From assembly GCA_021788495.1 (NCBI GenBank), contig JAJYKQ010000004.1, positions 1-37,919 of the forward strand: DNA of 37,919 nt, given 5' to 3'. The translations under genes and the position numbers were made by a program. The stretch comes from a bacterium (GTDB lineage Bacteria; SZUA-79; Acidulodesulfobacterales; Acidulodesulfobacteraceae). This document shows, in pieces, positions 16,122 through 24,672 of the stretch. The notes below the pieces were generated by a model that was not told where the DNA came from, ran no database searches, and was given only the letters and a program-made list of their open reading frames with translations. The number at the start of each line of letters is the position of its first letter. Within the stretch, counting starts at the first letter, position 1.

Positions 16122-16919
16122 TTATTTTAATAAGATAAGGATTTTTTTAATATATTTAAAAGATTGCGTGCCGTATTTATCTGCTTTATCGGCATTATAT
16201 ACATATGAAAATATATGTTTTGCCTTATTATATCTTTTTTGCTTAAAATATATCAGTCCTTCGTAATATTTTGCCGGAATAAAAAACATATTCATTTCCA
16301 GTGTTTTATTAAAATAATAAAGACCGGCATGCAGATTGTTTTCCAAAAGCATACATTTTCCGAGGTAAAAATAAGTTAAAAAATATTTTTTATCTAGAAG
16401 CATAGATACTGTCAATATTTTTTCCGCTTTTTTTATTTTATTTTCGGCTATATAAATTTTTGCAAGCTGCGTATAGCTTTCGTAAGGTTTGTTATAAAAA
16501 TGATTTTTCAGCGCTTTTTTCAGATATTTTTTTGCCTGCAGATAATTTTTATTTTTTATATATATTAAAGATAGATTATAATATGCATCAGAAAATTGAG
16601 GATTTATTTCTATTGCTTTTTTAAAGTTTTTTACGGCTCTGTTCTCGCGGTCGGTTTTCATATATATTATTCCTATAGCATTGTAATTTTTAGCGGAATA
16701 CCGATAAAAAGTTTTAGCCTTGTAAAATTCCTGCATTGCTTTTATATAATTGCCGTTCTGATAAAAACCTACGCCAAGCCTGTAATAAAGATTAGATTTA
16801 AGCTTGTTTTTTTTAGCGACCGAAGACATCCCGCAGCCAGACAGCAAAGGAAAAACAACAGCCGCAATTAATATTAACAGAACAAAATTTAAAAAGCTTT
16901 TTTTCAGAGTATATTTCAT
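16122..16919 (-). CDS. TPR-repeat lipoprotein, PilF/PilW-like
   Basis: A 265-residue exported lipoprotein. The N-terminus has a lysine-rich start, a hydrophobic helix and the lipobox LLSGC near residue 29, so it should be lipidated and anchored in a membrane. From about residue 42 to the end there are roughly six TPR units (for example YYRLGVGFYQNGNYIKAMQEF, AYYNLSLIYIKNKNYLQAKK and AKYYEGLIYFKQKRYNKAK), forming a helical peptide-binding solenoid. The size and its position directly before rodZ suggest PilF/PilW, the outer-membrane lipoprotein that helps assemble the type IV pilus secretin. No pilus genes are visible here, so this specific role is unproven. The lysine and tyrosine content is very high, in keeping with the genome's A+T bias. 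Confidence 0.8.
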   Translation of the reverse strand: MKYTLKKSFLNFVLLILIAAVVFPLLSGCGMSSVAKKNKLKSNLYYRLGVGFYQNGNYIKAMQEFYKAKTFYRYSAKNYNAIGIIYMKTDRENRAVKNFKKAIEINPQFSDAYYNLSLIYIKNKNYLQAKKYLKKALKNHFYNKPYESYTQLAKIYIAENKIKKAEKILTVSMLLDKKYFLTYFYLGKCMLLENNLHAGLYYFNKTLEMNMFFIPAKYYEGLIYFKQKRYNKAKHIFSYVYNADKADKYGTQSFKYIKKILILLK

Positions 16920-17009
16920 AATAAAATAAGATTAGTTAGTTATTTATTAGTTTATTAAAATTATTAAAAATAAAAATCTTTTATATTAATGCCGTTAAAT
17001 TTTATATTT

Positions 17010-17921
17010 TTATACGTTAAGTTCTTCGAAATACGTCATTTCCCTGAATCTTTTAAATCTTTCTCTAATTTCGTCCATCCTAATAGTCAAAAATCTGCTT
17101 ACGGAAAAACCTTCCACGGCAAACGACGCCATAATATTTCCAAATACAAGCGCTTTTTTAAGATTTTCGAAAGACATATCGCCTGTATTGTCCACATAGC
17201 CAAGAAAACCGCCAGCAAAAGAATCTCCTGCTCCTGTAGGATCGACGACGTTTTCCAAAGGATATGCAGGAACCATAAAAAATTTGTTTTCAAAAAACAT
17301 CGTGGCTCCGTATGCCCCTCTTTTTAAAATTAATATCTTTGCGCCGTATTTAAAAATAGTTTCTGCGCAATCAAAAATAGACGACTTTCCGGTTAAAAGC
17401 CTAGCCTCGGATTCGTTGATTATAAATATATCGGTTAATTTAAGAACATTTATAAGTTTTTCTTTTTTGCCGTTTATCCAAAAATTCATAGTGTCTAGAA
17501 CCGAAAGTTTCGGAGAATTCATCTGTTTTAGGGCATCCATCTGTATCTCCGGATCTATATTTGCAAGAAACAGCATATCGTTTTTCGAATCATGCGGAAC
17601 GATGGGTTTAAAAGAAGAAAATACGCCTAGTTCCGTCATTATAGTTTCGGGGTCGGACAAATCGTAACCGTATCTGCCTTTCCATCTGAAAGTTTTGCCG
17701 TTCTCGGTCTTAATGTTCTTAATATCTATAGACCTGTCTTTAAAGACCTTTAAATGTTTTTTGTCGAAATCATTCCCAATCGTTCCTATAATTTTTACGT
17801 CCGTTAAAAACGAAGCAGCCATCGAAAAATAAGTCGCAGAACCGCCAAGAATATCTCCAGTTTTTTCAAAAGGCGTTTCGATGTCGTCTATTGCTATAGA
17901 ACCTATAACGGTAATTGCCAT
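17010..17921 (-). CDS. PfkB-family sugar/nucleoside kinase
   Basis: A 303-residue ribokinase-fold kinase. Signatures are the N-terminal ITVIGSIAIDDIETP, the glycine pair and substrate lid DILGGSATYFSMAASFL, FIINESEARLLTG, and the PfkB signature 2, VVDPTGAGDSFAGGFLGYV, with the catalytic base D233. I start it at the ATG at 17921, because GGAG lies 6 bases upstream and MAITVIG is the usual first strand; an upstream in-frame ATG at 17975 would add 18 residues without homology. The substrate is not determined by sequence; family members phosphorylate ribose, fructose, adenosine and other sugars. The residue pattern around DTMNFWI (about 143-149) is seen in PfkB proteins of unknown substrate that are common in deltaproteobacteria. 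It is followed after about 90 A+T-rich bases by the TPR lipoprotein gene. Confidence 0.88.
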   Translation of the reverse strand: MAITVIGSIAIDDIETPFEKTGDILGGSATYFSMAASFLTDVKIIGTIGNDFDKKHLKVFKDRSIDIKNIKTENGKTFRWKGRYGYDLSDPETIMTELGVFSSFKPIVPHDSKNDMLFLANIDPEIQMDALKQMNSPKLSVLDTMNFWINGKKEKLINVLKLTDIFIINESEARLLTGKSSIFDCAETIFKYGAKILILKRGAYGATMFFENKFFMVPAYPLENVVDPTGAGDSFAGGFLGYVDNTGDMSFENLKKALVFGNIMASFAVEGFSVSRFLTIRMDEIRERFKRFREMTYFEELNV

Positions 17922-18027
17922 AAAATTCTCCATTAATTGAGTATTAATATTGCTTTTAATATTGCTGCAGTCCAATATATATTCGTATTAGGGCGCTAAA
18001 TGTCGGTAAAACCGGCTTCGCTTAATT

Positions 18028-18195
18028 TTACTTATTACTTTTTGTAACGGGAGACTGCACTCCGTATCCCTGTTTGGCCGCTAAATATCCTGTGCTTCCG
18101 GCAAGCCCGCCTACTACAAGGAGCGCGCATCCGCTTAAAAAATTAATTGCGGTTATTAATATAAATCCAAGAACCGCAAGTTTTATTTTTTTCAT
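18028..18195 (-). CDS. Small lipoprotein with glycine-rich core
   Basis: A 55-residue product starting MKKIKLAVLGFILI. GGAGG lies 8 bases before the ATG at 18195; an in-frame ATG at 18240 would add 15 residues but lacks a good site. A hydrophobic stretch runs into the lipobox FLSGC, predicting lipidation near residue 23, followed by ALLVVGGLAGSTGYLAAKQGYG. The cysteine followed by a hydrophobic glycine-rich helix resembles small DUF3568-type lipoproteins found in Gram-negative bacteria, of unknown function. It is the first gene of a leftward group (lipoprotein, pfkB), divergent from purH. That it is a real gene is supported by the strong ribosome-binding site and complete lipobox. Confidence 0.7.
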   Translation of the reverse strand: MKKIKLAVLGFILITAINFLSGCALLVVGGLAGSTGYLAAKQGYGVQSPVTKSNK

Positions 18196-18243
18196 TAAAT
18201 TAACCTCCATAAAGTTATTTGTATTGAAATAAATATTCAAAAT

Positions 18244-18279
18244 TAGTAGAATATAATAAATTTTTCATATATTCTACTA
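18244..18279. promoter_or_regulatory. 12-bp inverted repeat between the lipoprotein gene and purH
   Basis: TAGTAGAATATA (18244-18255) is the exact reverse complement of TATATTCTACTA (18268-18279), with a 12-base spacer. TATAAT boxes lie at 18252-18257 and 18282-18287. The position, between divergent starts and overlapping likely promoter elements, makes it a candidate operator for a dimeric regulator. Confidence 0.5.
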
Positions 18280-18329
18280 TATATAATATTTTAAAATCAA
18301 ATTAAAATAAATAAAAAGGTATTAAAATT

Positions 18330-19922
18330 ATGCAAAAAACAAAATATGCGCTTATTTCCGTTTACGACAAAACCCAAATAACGGAACTCGCAACGCATTT
18401 AGAAATTGCAGGATATACGGTAATAGCAACGGGTAATACTTATAAATTTTTAAAATCCGCAGGAATTACGAAATTAAAAAAAATTGAAGAAATAACCGGC
18501 TTTCCTGAAATTTTGGACGGAAGAGTGAAGACATTACATCCTGCCGTTTTCGGCGGCATATTATCCGTAAGAAACAACGAAAATCACAGAGACGACATGA
18601 TAAAAAACGGAATAACCCCTATAGATTTCGTAATAGTAAACCTTTATCCTTTCAGGGAAATGAAGGACAAAGATATAACTTTCGATGAAAAACTTGAATT
18701 TATAGACATAGGCGGCGTTTCGCTCTTAAGAGCAGCGGCAAAAAATTTTAAAGACGTGACTGTTGTAATCAACCCTGCGTTTTACATAGATATAATCACT
18801 TTTCTTAAGAATAAAGAAAAAATTCCGTTGGAACTTAGAAAATTTTACGCATATGAAACTTTTAAACTAACCTCGGAATACGATTCGGCTATAGCTGGTT
18901 TTTTAAATCAGGACGCCGAATCGGAGTCTTCCGCAGTCAACGTGGATTTATACAAAAAAGATATGGAAAATGTTAATATAAATATAAAAAAAATTTTAAA
19001 TCTCAGATATGGCGAAAACCCTCATCAAAAAGCGGCTTTTTTTTCAAAAGACCGTTCAATGCCTTTTGTAAAACTTTCCGGTAAAGAAATATCTTACAAT
19101 AATTTATTGGATATAGATTCGGCGATAGGAATTATTAAAGATTTTGAAGGAAATAAGAAAAAAGAGTTTTTTTCCGCTATCATTAAACATACCAATCCAT
19201 GCGGAGCCGCCTTAAGTTCCCTCTCCCAAAAAGACGCCTTTTTAAAAGCAAGAAAAACCGATGAAGTTTCTTCTTACGGCGGCATAATAGTATTCAATAA
19301 AAAATTAGATAAAGATACAGCTCTTGAAATAAAACCCTTTTTCGTAGAAATAATACTGGCTCCGGATTACGACAAAGAGGCATTAAATATACTCGAATTA
19401 AAAAAGAATACAATAATAATACGTTACGACAAGAAAATTACCGAAAATTTAAAAGGATATCCGTCTCTTAGAACGGCTTCAGGAGGAATCTTGATACAGG
19501 AAACCGACGATATACCAGATGATACGTCTGATTTTAAAACGGTAACCGACGTTAAAATGCAGGAATCGGTAATGAACGACCTTTTGTTTGCATGGAAAAT
19601 CGCAAAACACGTTAAATCCAACGCTATAGTGTATGCGAAGGACGGTTCTACCACAGGTATAGGCGCGGGACAGATGTCCAGAATCGACAGCGCAATATTT
19701 GCCCGTGAAAAAATGAAAAACGCTTACGGCGAAATAAAGGGGTTTGTAATGGCGTCCGATGGCTTTTTTCCTTTTAAAGATTCGGTCGAATATGCTGCGG
19801 AAATCGGCGTTAACGGAATAATACAGCCTGGCGGTTCTATAAGGGACGAAGAAGTAATAGAAGCGGCAAACAAATTTAATATCCCGATGATTTTTACCGG
19901 AATACGACATTTTAAACATTAA
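18330..19922 (+). CDS. purH: Bifunctional AICAR formyltransferase / IMP cyclohydrolase
   Basis: PurH does the last two steps of IMP synthesis: formylation of AICAR with 10-formyl-THF, then ring closure. The 530-residue protein has the N-terminal MGS-like cyclohydrolase domain (KYALISVYDKTQI, DGRVKTLHPAVFGGIL, DFVIVNLYPF, IDIGGVSLLRAAAKNF) and the C-terminal transformylase domain (LRYGENPHQKAAFF, NNLLDIDSAIGII, IKHTNPCGAA, STTGIGAGQMSRIDSA, and the final ASDGFFPF...GIIQPGGSIRDEEVI). The catalytic KHTNPCG loop is intact. A modest AAAAGG lies about 9 bases before the ATG. purD follows after 34 bases, so they form an operon. A 12-bp inverted repeat upstream may be the control site. Confidence 0.98.
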   Translation: MQKTKYALISVYDKTQITELATHLEIAGYTVIATGNTYKFLKSAGITKLKKIEEITGFPEILDGRVKTLHPAVFGGILSVRNNENHRDDMIKNGITPIDFVIVNLYPFREMKDKDITFDEKLEFIDIGGVSLLRAAAKNFKDVTVVINPAFYIDIITFLKNKEKIPLELRKFYAYETFKLTSEYDSAIAGFLNQDAESESSAVNVDLYKKDMENVNINIKKILNLRYGENPHQKAAFFSKDRSMPFVKLSGKEISYNNLLDIDSAIGIIKDFEGNKKKEFFSAIIKHTNPCGAALSSLSQKDAFLKARKTDEVSSYGGIIVFNKKLDKDTALEIKPFFVEIILAPDYDKEALNILELKKNTIIIRYDKKITENLKGYPSLRTASGGILIQETDDIPDDTSDFKTVTDVKMQESVMNDLLFAWKIAKHVKSNAIVYAKDGSTTGIGAGQMSRIDSAIFAREKMKNAYGEIKGFVMASDGFFPFKDSVEYAAEIGVNGIIQPGGSIRDEEVIEAANKFNIPMIFTGIRHFKH

Positions 19923-19956
19923 ATAATAGTGAGGATAACAAAAAATAAATAAAAAA

Positions 19957-21240
19957 ATGAAAATATTAATAATAGGTTCCGGCGGCAGGGAAAATGCTAT
20001 AGCCTATGCCGTTAAAAAATCCAAAATAGAAACAGAAATTTACTGTGCACCTGGTAACGGAGGAACAGAAAATATAGCGGTTAACGTTCCGATTAAACAG
20101 GATGATATAAAAGGGCTTTTGGACTTTGCTCTAAAAAATAAAATAGATTTAACCGTAGTAGGTCCGGAAATTCCTTTATCACTTGGCATTACGGACGAAT
20201 TCACGGCGGCAGGACTTAAAATATTCGGACCTGATAAAAAAGCCGCGCTTTTAGAATCGTCTAAAAAATTTTCTAAAGATTTTCTTAAAAAATATAATAT
20301 AAAAACCGCAGGATATAAATCTTTCAACGATTTAAACAAAGCCGAAAATTACGTTAAAAATAATCCGCATCCTTTAGTTATAAAAGCAAGCGGACTCGCT
20401 GCCGGAAAAGGAGTTTTTATTTCAAAAGACGCCGAAGAGTCCCAAAAAATACTTAACTCTATATTTATAGACAAAATATTCGGCAAAAGCGGGGATACGG
20501 TAGTTATAGAAGATTATTTAAACGGTTTTGAACTTTCCTATATGATCGTTACGGACGGAATATCTTATAAACCTTTAATTACGAGCATGGATTACAAAAA
20601 GATAGGAGAAGGAGACGCAGGAGAAAATACCGGCGGTATGGGCGCCGTTACGCCGAACCCTTATGTTTCTGAAAATTTAATTAACAAAATAAACAAAAAC
20701 GTAATAGAACCGTCTTTAGAAGGATTAAAAAAAGATGGAATAAAATATAAAGGAATACTTTACGTCGGACTAATGATCAAGGGCGAGGATATCTACGTTT
20801 TAGAATTTAACGTAAGGTTTGGAGACCCAGAAACTCAGGCTATACTTATAAGACTGGAGTCTGATATAATAGAACTGTTTTTAAGCGTGGTAAACGAAAA
20901 TTTAAAAGGTTATAAACTCGTTTTCGACGGGAACGATTCCTTATGCTTAGTTATCGCTTCCGGCGGTTATCCTAAAGACTATAAAACAGGATACGAAATA
21001 ATTTTCGATAAAAAACTTCATGGTTCAGGGCTTATCGATAAAGATGGGGCCGAATACTTTATTTTTCAGGCGGGAACAAAAAAAACCAACGGAAAATACT
21101 TTACCGACGGAGGCAGAGTTTTAAACATCTGCGCAAAAGGAAAAAGAAACGATGTAATAAAAGCGGTTTACGACATTGCTGAAATGATTGATTTTAAAGA
21201 TAAATATTTCAGGAAAGACATAGGTAAAACTTTCAATTAA
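19957..21240 (+). CDS. purD: Phosphoribosylamine-glycine ligase
   Basis: PurD joins glycine to phosphoribosylamine with ATP to form GAR, the second step of purine synthesis. The 427-residue ATP-grasp protein shows the N-terminal MKILIIGSGGRENAIAYAVKKS, the lobe CAPGNGGTENIA, VGPEIPLSLGITDEF, the ATP-binding VIKASGLAAGKGVFI, the GAR-synthetase signature REGD-equivalent segment MDYKKIGEGDAGENTGGMGAV, and the metal-binding LEFNVRFGDPETQA. Length is as usual. It lies 34 bases after purH, which carries out later steps of the same pathway. All catalytic elements are present. Confidence 0.98.
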   Translation: MKILIIGSGGRENAIAYAVKKSKIETEIYCAPGNGGTENIAVNVPIKQDDIKGLLDFALKNKIDLTVVGPEIPLSLGITDEFTAAGLKIFGPDKKAALLESSKKFSKDFLKKYNIKTAGYKSFNDLNKAENYVKNNPHPLVIKASGLAAGKGVFISKDAEESQKILNSIFIDKIFGKSGDTVVIEDYLNGFELSYMIVTDGISYKPLITSMDYKKIGEGDAGENTGGMGAVTPNPYVSENLINKINKNVIEPSLEGLKKDGIKYKGILYVGLMIKGEDIYVLEFNVRFGDPETQAILIRLESDIIELFLSVVNENLKGYKLVFDGNDSLCLVIASGGYPKDYKTGYEIIFDKKLHGSGLIDKDGAEYFIFQAGTKKTNGKYFTDGGRVLNICAKGKRNDVIKAVYDIAEMIDFKDKYFRKDIGKTFN

Positions 21241-21310
21241 TTTTTTAGTAATAATTAAACATATAAAATTAATTAATATGACTTTCTAATGCGATTAACT
21301 AATAGGATTT

Positions 21311-21775
21311 ATGCCCTTAATTAAAATAAAACCTCAGGTATTACTGAATCTTTTAATAAGTATCTTAACCGGCGTATTTGCGCAATTATTCATGAAATAC
21401 GGAATGATAAAAATTAAAGATGCCGCCTTAAGATTAAGCGGAAAAAGCTCAGTTTCGTTAATGCAGGCGCATTTGTCGAAATACAAAAAATATGCTTTAA
21501 TATTAAAAGCCGTAAAGATATTAACCGTCATATTTATGAATAAGTTTGTTATAGCCGGAATAGCTCTGTATTTGATATCTATGTTTTTCTGGATAAAAAC
21601 GCTTTCTAAAATAGACCTTTCGGTAGCATACCCTTTCGTAAGTATCGGCGTCGTATTAACGGTAATACTTGCGGCCATTGCGCTTAACGAGCCTGTTCCT
21701 TTGATGAGATGGGTCGGAATTTTCATCACTCTTTGCGGCGTTTACGTAATAGTTTCTTCGCATGAAGATGGCTAA
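21311..21775 (+). CDS. Small EamA/SMR-type membrane transporter
   Basis: A 154-residue protein with four predicted membrane helices and the SMR/EamA pattern. Helix 1 is VLLNLLISILTGVFAQLFMKYGM. A lysine-rich loop of about 40 residues follows, then a second helix and WIKTLSKIDLSVAYPFVSIGVVLTVILAAIALNEP, typical of ArnE/ArnF-like and EamA half-proteins. The C-terminal helix is WVGIFITLCGVYVIVSS. Such proteins work as dimers and export or flip small molecules or undecaprenyl-linked sugars. The loop after helix 1 is longer than in classical EmrE-type proteins. There is no convincing Shine-Dalgarno. It lies 70 bases after purD; nothing links it to purines, so it is probably a bystander. The substrate is unknown. 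Confidence 0.75.
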   Translation: MPLIKIKPQVLLNLLISILTGVFAQLFMKYGMIKIKDAALRLSGKSSVSLMQAHLSKYKKYALILKAVKILTVIFMNKFVIAGIALYLISMFFWIKTLSKIDLSVAYPFVSIGVVLTVILAAIALNEPVPLMRWVGIFITLCGVYVIVSSHEDG

Positions 21776-21874
21776 AACCATAAAAACGAAGAAAAATAAT
21801 TTGAAGCGAACAAGACTGTAGATTTTTAAATAAATTATATGTTATCAATATTATAAAATTATAAAGCATAAATT

Positions 21875-22540
21875 ATGGTAAAAATTTATGAATTTGACGC
21901 ATTGACAGATAAAGACTACGATTTAATTAAAGAGCATCTTCAAAATTCCGGCATAATAATATATCCTACAGAAACATCTTACGCAATAGGCGGAAACGCT
22001 TTGGACGAAAATGCAGTAAAAAAAATCTACGGTTTTAAAGGCCGGAATTTTAAAAAACCGTTTCCTGTTTTGGTTAAAGATTTAAAAATGCTTGTAGATA
22101 TTGCAGAGTTAAAGAGACAGGAAGAAAATTTAATATCTAAATTTTGGCCGGGGCCTCTTACGATTATCTTTAAGTTAAAGAAAAATATATTTTCAAAGAA
22201 TTATTTATTTACAGGAGGGTCAGACTCTATCGCCGCAAGAATTTCTCCACATCCGTTCACGGAAAAAATTTTCGAGAAAATAGATTTTCCTTTGATTTCT
22301 ACAAGCGCAAATTCATCGGGCAAAGACAGTTTTTCGGATTTTAACGAACTTAATACAATATTTTTATCGGATATTCAAGAAGAGGATGGAGCAAATATTT
22401 TAGCGGTAAATGACGGAGAGCTTACAGGCGGTTCTTCTACGATAATCAGATTAGTGAAAAACGGTAAAAATATAGAAGTAGTCAGGGAAGGAGAAAACAA
22501 TATCAAAAAAAGGCTAATGTGCTCGATTAAGAATAATTAA
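21875..22540 (+). CDS. tsaC: L-threonylcarbamoyladenylate synthase (TsaC/YrdC/Sua5 family)
   Basis: This 221-residue YrdC-domain protein should make threonylcarbamoyl-AMP from threonine, bicarbonate and ATP, the first step of the universal t6A37 tRNA modification. Signatures are GIIIYPTETSYAIGGNALDE, KIYGFKGRNFKKPFPVLV, FWPGPLTIIFKLK, ARISPHPFTEKIF, PLISTSANSSGK and STIIRLVKNGKNIEVVREG. The substrate-binding KR.K-type lysine and arginine residues are present within KGRNFKKPF. The protein lacks the C-terminal Sua5 domain, so it is the short TsaC type. Its stop codon is inside an A+T-rich hairpin. It sits between the small transporter and mtnP, with no pathway link to either. Confidence 0.93.
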   Translation: MVKIYEFDALTDKDYDLIKEHLQNSGIIIYPTETSYAIGGNALDENAVKKIYGFKGRNFKKPFPVLVKDLKMLVDIAELKRQEENLISKFWPGPLTIIFKLKKNIFSKNYLFTGGSDSIAARISPHPFTEKIFEKIDFPLISTSANSSGKDSFSDFNELNTIFLSDIQEEDGANILAVNDGELTGGSSTIIRLVKNGKNIEVVREGENNIKKRLMCSIKNN

Positions 22541-22560
22541 ATTTAAATTAATTATTCTTT
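22529..22560 (+). terminator. A+T-rich hairpin over the tsaC stop
   Basis: AAGAATAATTAA (22529-22540) pairs perfectly with TTAATTATTCTT (22548-22559) around a 7-base loop, followed by TTTTA. It includes the tsaC stop codon. The stem has almost no G-C pairs, so termination would be weak, but its placement at the gene end supports a terminator or mRNA 3'-end stabiliser. Confidence 0.4.
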
Positions 22561-22631
22561 TATGTAAATAATCAAAATATATATAATGCAATAATAAACA
22601 AACAAAATAATAAAATACAAGAGGTAAAAAT

Positions 22632-23519
22632 ATGAAAAACGGCGAAAATTCGGAAAACAAAGCGGATATTCTTGGAATAATAGGCGGAAGCGGATTATAT
22701 CAAATGGAAGGACTGATTAACGTTAGGGAAGAATCGGTAGATACGCCTTTCGGAAGCCCTTCGGACAAGCTGGTATTCGGAGAAATAAACGGTAAAAAAT
22801 TAGTTTTTTTGCCGAGACACGGTAAAGGACACAGAATTCTGCCGTCGGAAATAAATTATGCCGCCAACATTTATGCTTTGAAGGTTTCGGGAGTAAAAAA
22901 AATTATTTCGGTCAGCGCCGTGGGAAGCCTTAAAAAAGAGATAAAACCAGGGGATATGGTTATTGTTGACCAATTTTTCGATTTTACCAAAAATAGAAAA
23001 AGCACATTTTTCGGCGGCGGTATAGTAGCGCATGTTTCTATGGCCGAACCTGTCTGCTCATACCTGCGCAAAATATTGATAGAATCCTGCAAAAATCTTA
23101 ACGTCGCCTGCCATGAAGGGGGCTCTTATATATGCATAGAAGGACCTCAATTTTCCACTAAAGCGGAGTCTTTTTTTTATAAAAATAACGGTTTTGACGT
23201 TATCGGCATGACTAACGCTACGGAAGCCAAGTTTGCAAAAGAAGCCGAGTTATGCTACGCGACGATAGCTATGGCTACCGATTACGACTGCTGGCACGAA
23301 GAAGAAGAGAACGTTACCGCCGATATGATTATTAAAATTCTTCTCGAAAACGCTGAAAAAGCCAAAAAAATCATTAAAGAATCAGCGTCTAAAATAGACT
23401 TTACGAAAAGTGGCTTATGCTCCTGCGATTCTTCTTTAAGACAAGCCGTCGTAACTGCAAAAAAAGACGTACCCGAAGAAACTTTAAAAAAATTGTCTAT
23501 ATTTAATTTATACGATTAA
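22632..23519 (+). CDS. mtnP: S-methyl-5'-thioadenosine phosphorylase
   Basis: A 295-residue purine nucleoside phosphorylase of the MTAP branch, cleaving methylthioadenosine to adenine and methylthioribose-1-phosphate. Motifs are [14 protein letters not shown] (phosphate loop), [66 protein letters not shown] and [12 protein letters not shown]. The last has the Asp-x-Asp pair typical of 6-amino purine (MTA) specificity rather than hypoxanthine or guanine. AGAGGT lies about 7 bases before the ATG. The gene is followed by purE after 36 bases, so adenine recovered from S-adenosylmethionine by-products would join the purine pool produced by the neighbouring pur genes. MTAP identity is well supported; MTI phosphorylase activity cannot be excluded. 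Confidence 0.93.
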   Translation: MKNGENSENKADILGIIGGSGLYQMEGLINVREESVDTPFGSPSDKLVFGEINGKKLVFLPRHGKGHRILPSEINYAANIYALKVSGVKKIISVSAVGSLKKEIKPGDMVIVDQFFDFTKNRKSTFFGGGIVAHVSMAEPVCSYLRKILIESCKNLNVACHEGGSYICIEGPQFSTKAESFFYKNNGFDVIGMTNATEAKFAKEAELCYATIAMATDYDCWHEEEENVTADMIIKILLENAEKAKKIIKESASKIDFTKSGLCSCDSSLRQAVVTAKKDVPEETLKKLSIFNLYD

Positions 23520-23555
23520 TAATTAAAAACAAAAATAAAAAGGAGAATTAAATTT

Positions 23556-24041
23556 ATGGATGTTTTGATTTTAACCGGCTCTAAAAACGATTTAGGCGAC
23601 GTAGAAAACGCCGCTAATACGCTTAAAAAATTCGGAATTTCTTACGAAATGCATGTGTCCTCTGCCCACAGAACTTTAAAAAGAACCGTAGAACTTGTAG
23701 AATCTGCGGAAAAAAAAGGCGCAAAGGTTATAATAGCTGCCGCTGGGATGAGCGCACATCTCCCCGGCGTCGTCGCTGCAATGACTATTCTTCCTGTAAT
23801 AGGCGTTCCGCTTAACGCCTCAGCACTAAATGGATTAGACAGCCTTATGTCCATAGTCCAGATGCCCGGCGGAATACCGGTAGCAACCACCGCCATAGGC
23901 AAAAGCGGATGCATAAACGCCGCCCTTTTAGCGGTATCAATTCTTGCATTATCCGATAATGCTCTGTCGGAAAAATTAAAACATTACAGGAAAGATATGG
24001 CCGAATCAGTAATTAAAGCGGACGAAGAGATTAATAAATAA
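23556..24041 (+). CDS. purE: N5-carboxyaminoimidazole ribonucleotide mutase
   Basis: PurE converts N5-CAIR to CAIR in IMP synthesis. The 161-residue class I protein has the N-terminal VLILTGSKNDLGDVENAA (family GS.SD), FGISYEMHVSSAHRTLKRTVE with the catalytic His, AAAGMSAHLPGVVAAMT, PVIGVPLNASALNGLDSLMSIVQMPGGIPVAT and IGKSGCINAALLAV. The usual GSDSD has become GSKND and the usual SAHRTP has Leu in place of Pro; both loops are otherwise intact. AAGGAG lies about 10 bases before the ATG. purK, its usual ATP-dependent partner, is not in the window. It lies 36 bases after mtnP and 31 before gmhA. Confidence 0.96.
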   Translation: MDVLILTGSKNDLGDVENAANTLKKFGISYEMHVSSAHRTLKRTVELVESAEKKGAKVIIAAAGMSAHLPGVVAAMTILPVIGVPLNASALNGLDSLMSIVQMPGGIPVATTAIGKSGCINAALLAVSILALSDNALSEKLKHYRKDMAESVIKADEEINK

Positions 24042-24072
24042 AGGCTAAGAAAAGTGCGGAGATAATTAATAA

Positions 24073-24672
24073 ATGAAAAAAACTATCAAAAAAAGATTTG
24101 CTGAGGCGAGTGCGCTTTTGGAACTTACTTCAAACAGCGAAGATATTTTAAATGCCGTGGAAGATATATCTAAAACAATTATTTCGGCTTACGATAAAGG
24201 CGGTAAAGTTTTTATAGCAGGAAACGGCGGGTCGGCGGCAGACGCACAGCATATAGCGGCAGAGCTTGTTTCAAGGTTTTACAAAGAAAGAAAGGCTCTT
24301 GCTGCGGAAAGCCTTACGGTTAATACGTCAAATCTTACGGCTATAGCAAACGATTACGATTTTTCGGTCGTTTTTTCGCGCCAGCTTGAAGCAAACGCAC
24401 GCAAAAGCGACGTTTTCTGGGGAATATCGACGTCAGGCAATTCCAAAAATATTCTATCGGCAATTAATACGGCGAAAAATATAGGCATGAAAATAATCGG
24501 TTTTACCGGCGAAAGCGGCGGAAAAATGGCCGAACCAGGAATGTGCGACATGCTTATTAAAATTCCGTCGAAAGATACGCCCAGAATCCAGGAAAACCAT
24601 ATTTTCATTGCACATATTATATGCGAATTAGTAGAAAATAGTCTTTTTAAAAAATTAAAACAAGAAAATTAG
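24073..24672 (+). CDS. gmhA: Phosphoheptose isomerase
   Basis: GmhA isomerises sedoheptulose-7-phosphate to D-glycero-D-manno-heptose-7-phosphate, the first step toward LPS heptose. The 199-residue SIS-domain protein has the family block GKVFIAGNGGSAADAQHIAA plus ELVSRFYKER, NLTAIANDYDFSVVFSRQLEA, WGISTSGNSKNILSAI and the C-terminal QENHIFIAHIICELVENSLF containing active-site His residues. Length is normal. The start follows GGAG by about 12 bases. The stop TAG (24670-24672) overlaps the stop of the convergent dgt gene. No other heptose gene is seen. Its presence supports a Gram-negative envelope. Confidence 0.93.
   Translation: MKKTIKKRFAEASALLELTSNSEDILNAVEDISKTIISAYDKGGKVFIAGNGGSAADAQHIAAELVSRFYKERKALAAESLTVNTSNLTAIANDYDFSVVFSRQLEANARKSDVFWGISTSGNSKNILSAINTAKNIGMKIIGFTGESGGKMAEPGMCDMLIKIPSKDTPRIQENHIFIAHIICELVENSLFKKLKQEN

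Noticed and set aside
17922..17975. Longer N-terminus for the PfkB kinase
   Set aside because: The extra 18 residues lack homology, while GGAG is correctly spaced before the ATG at 17921, where family members start.
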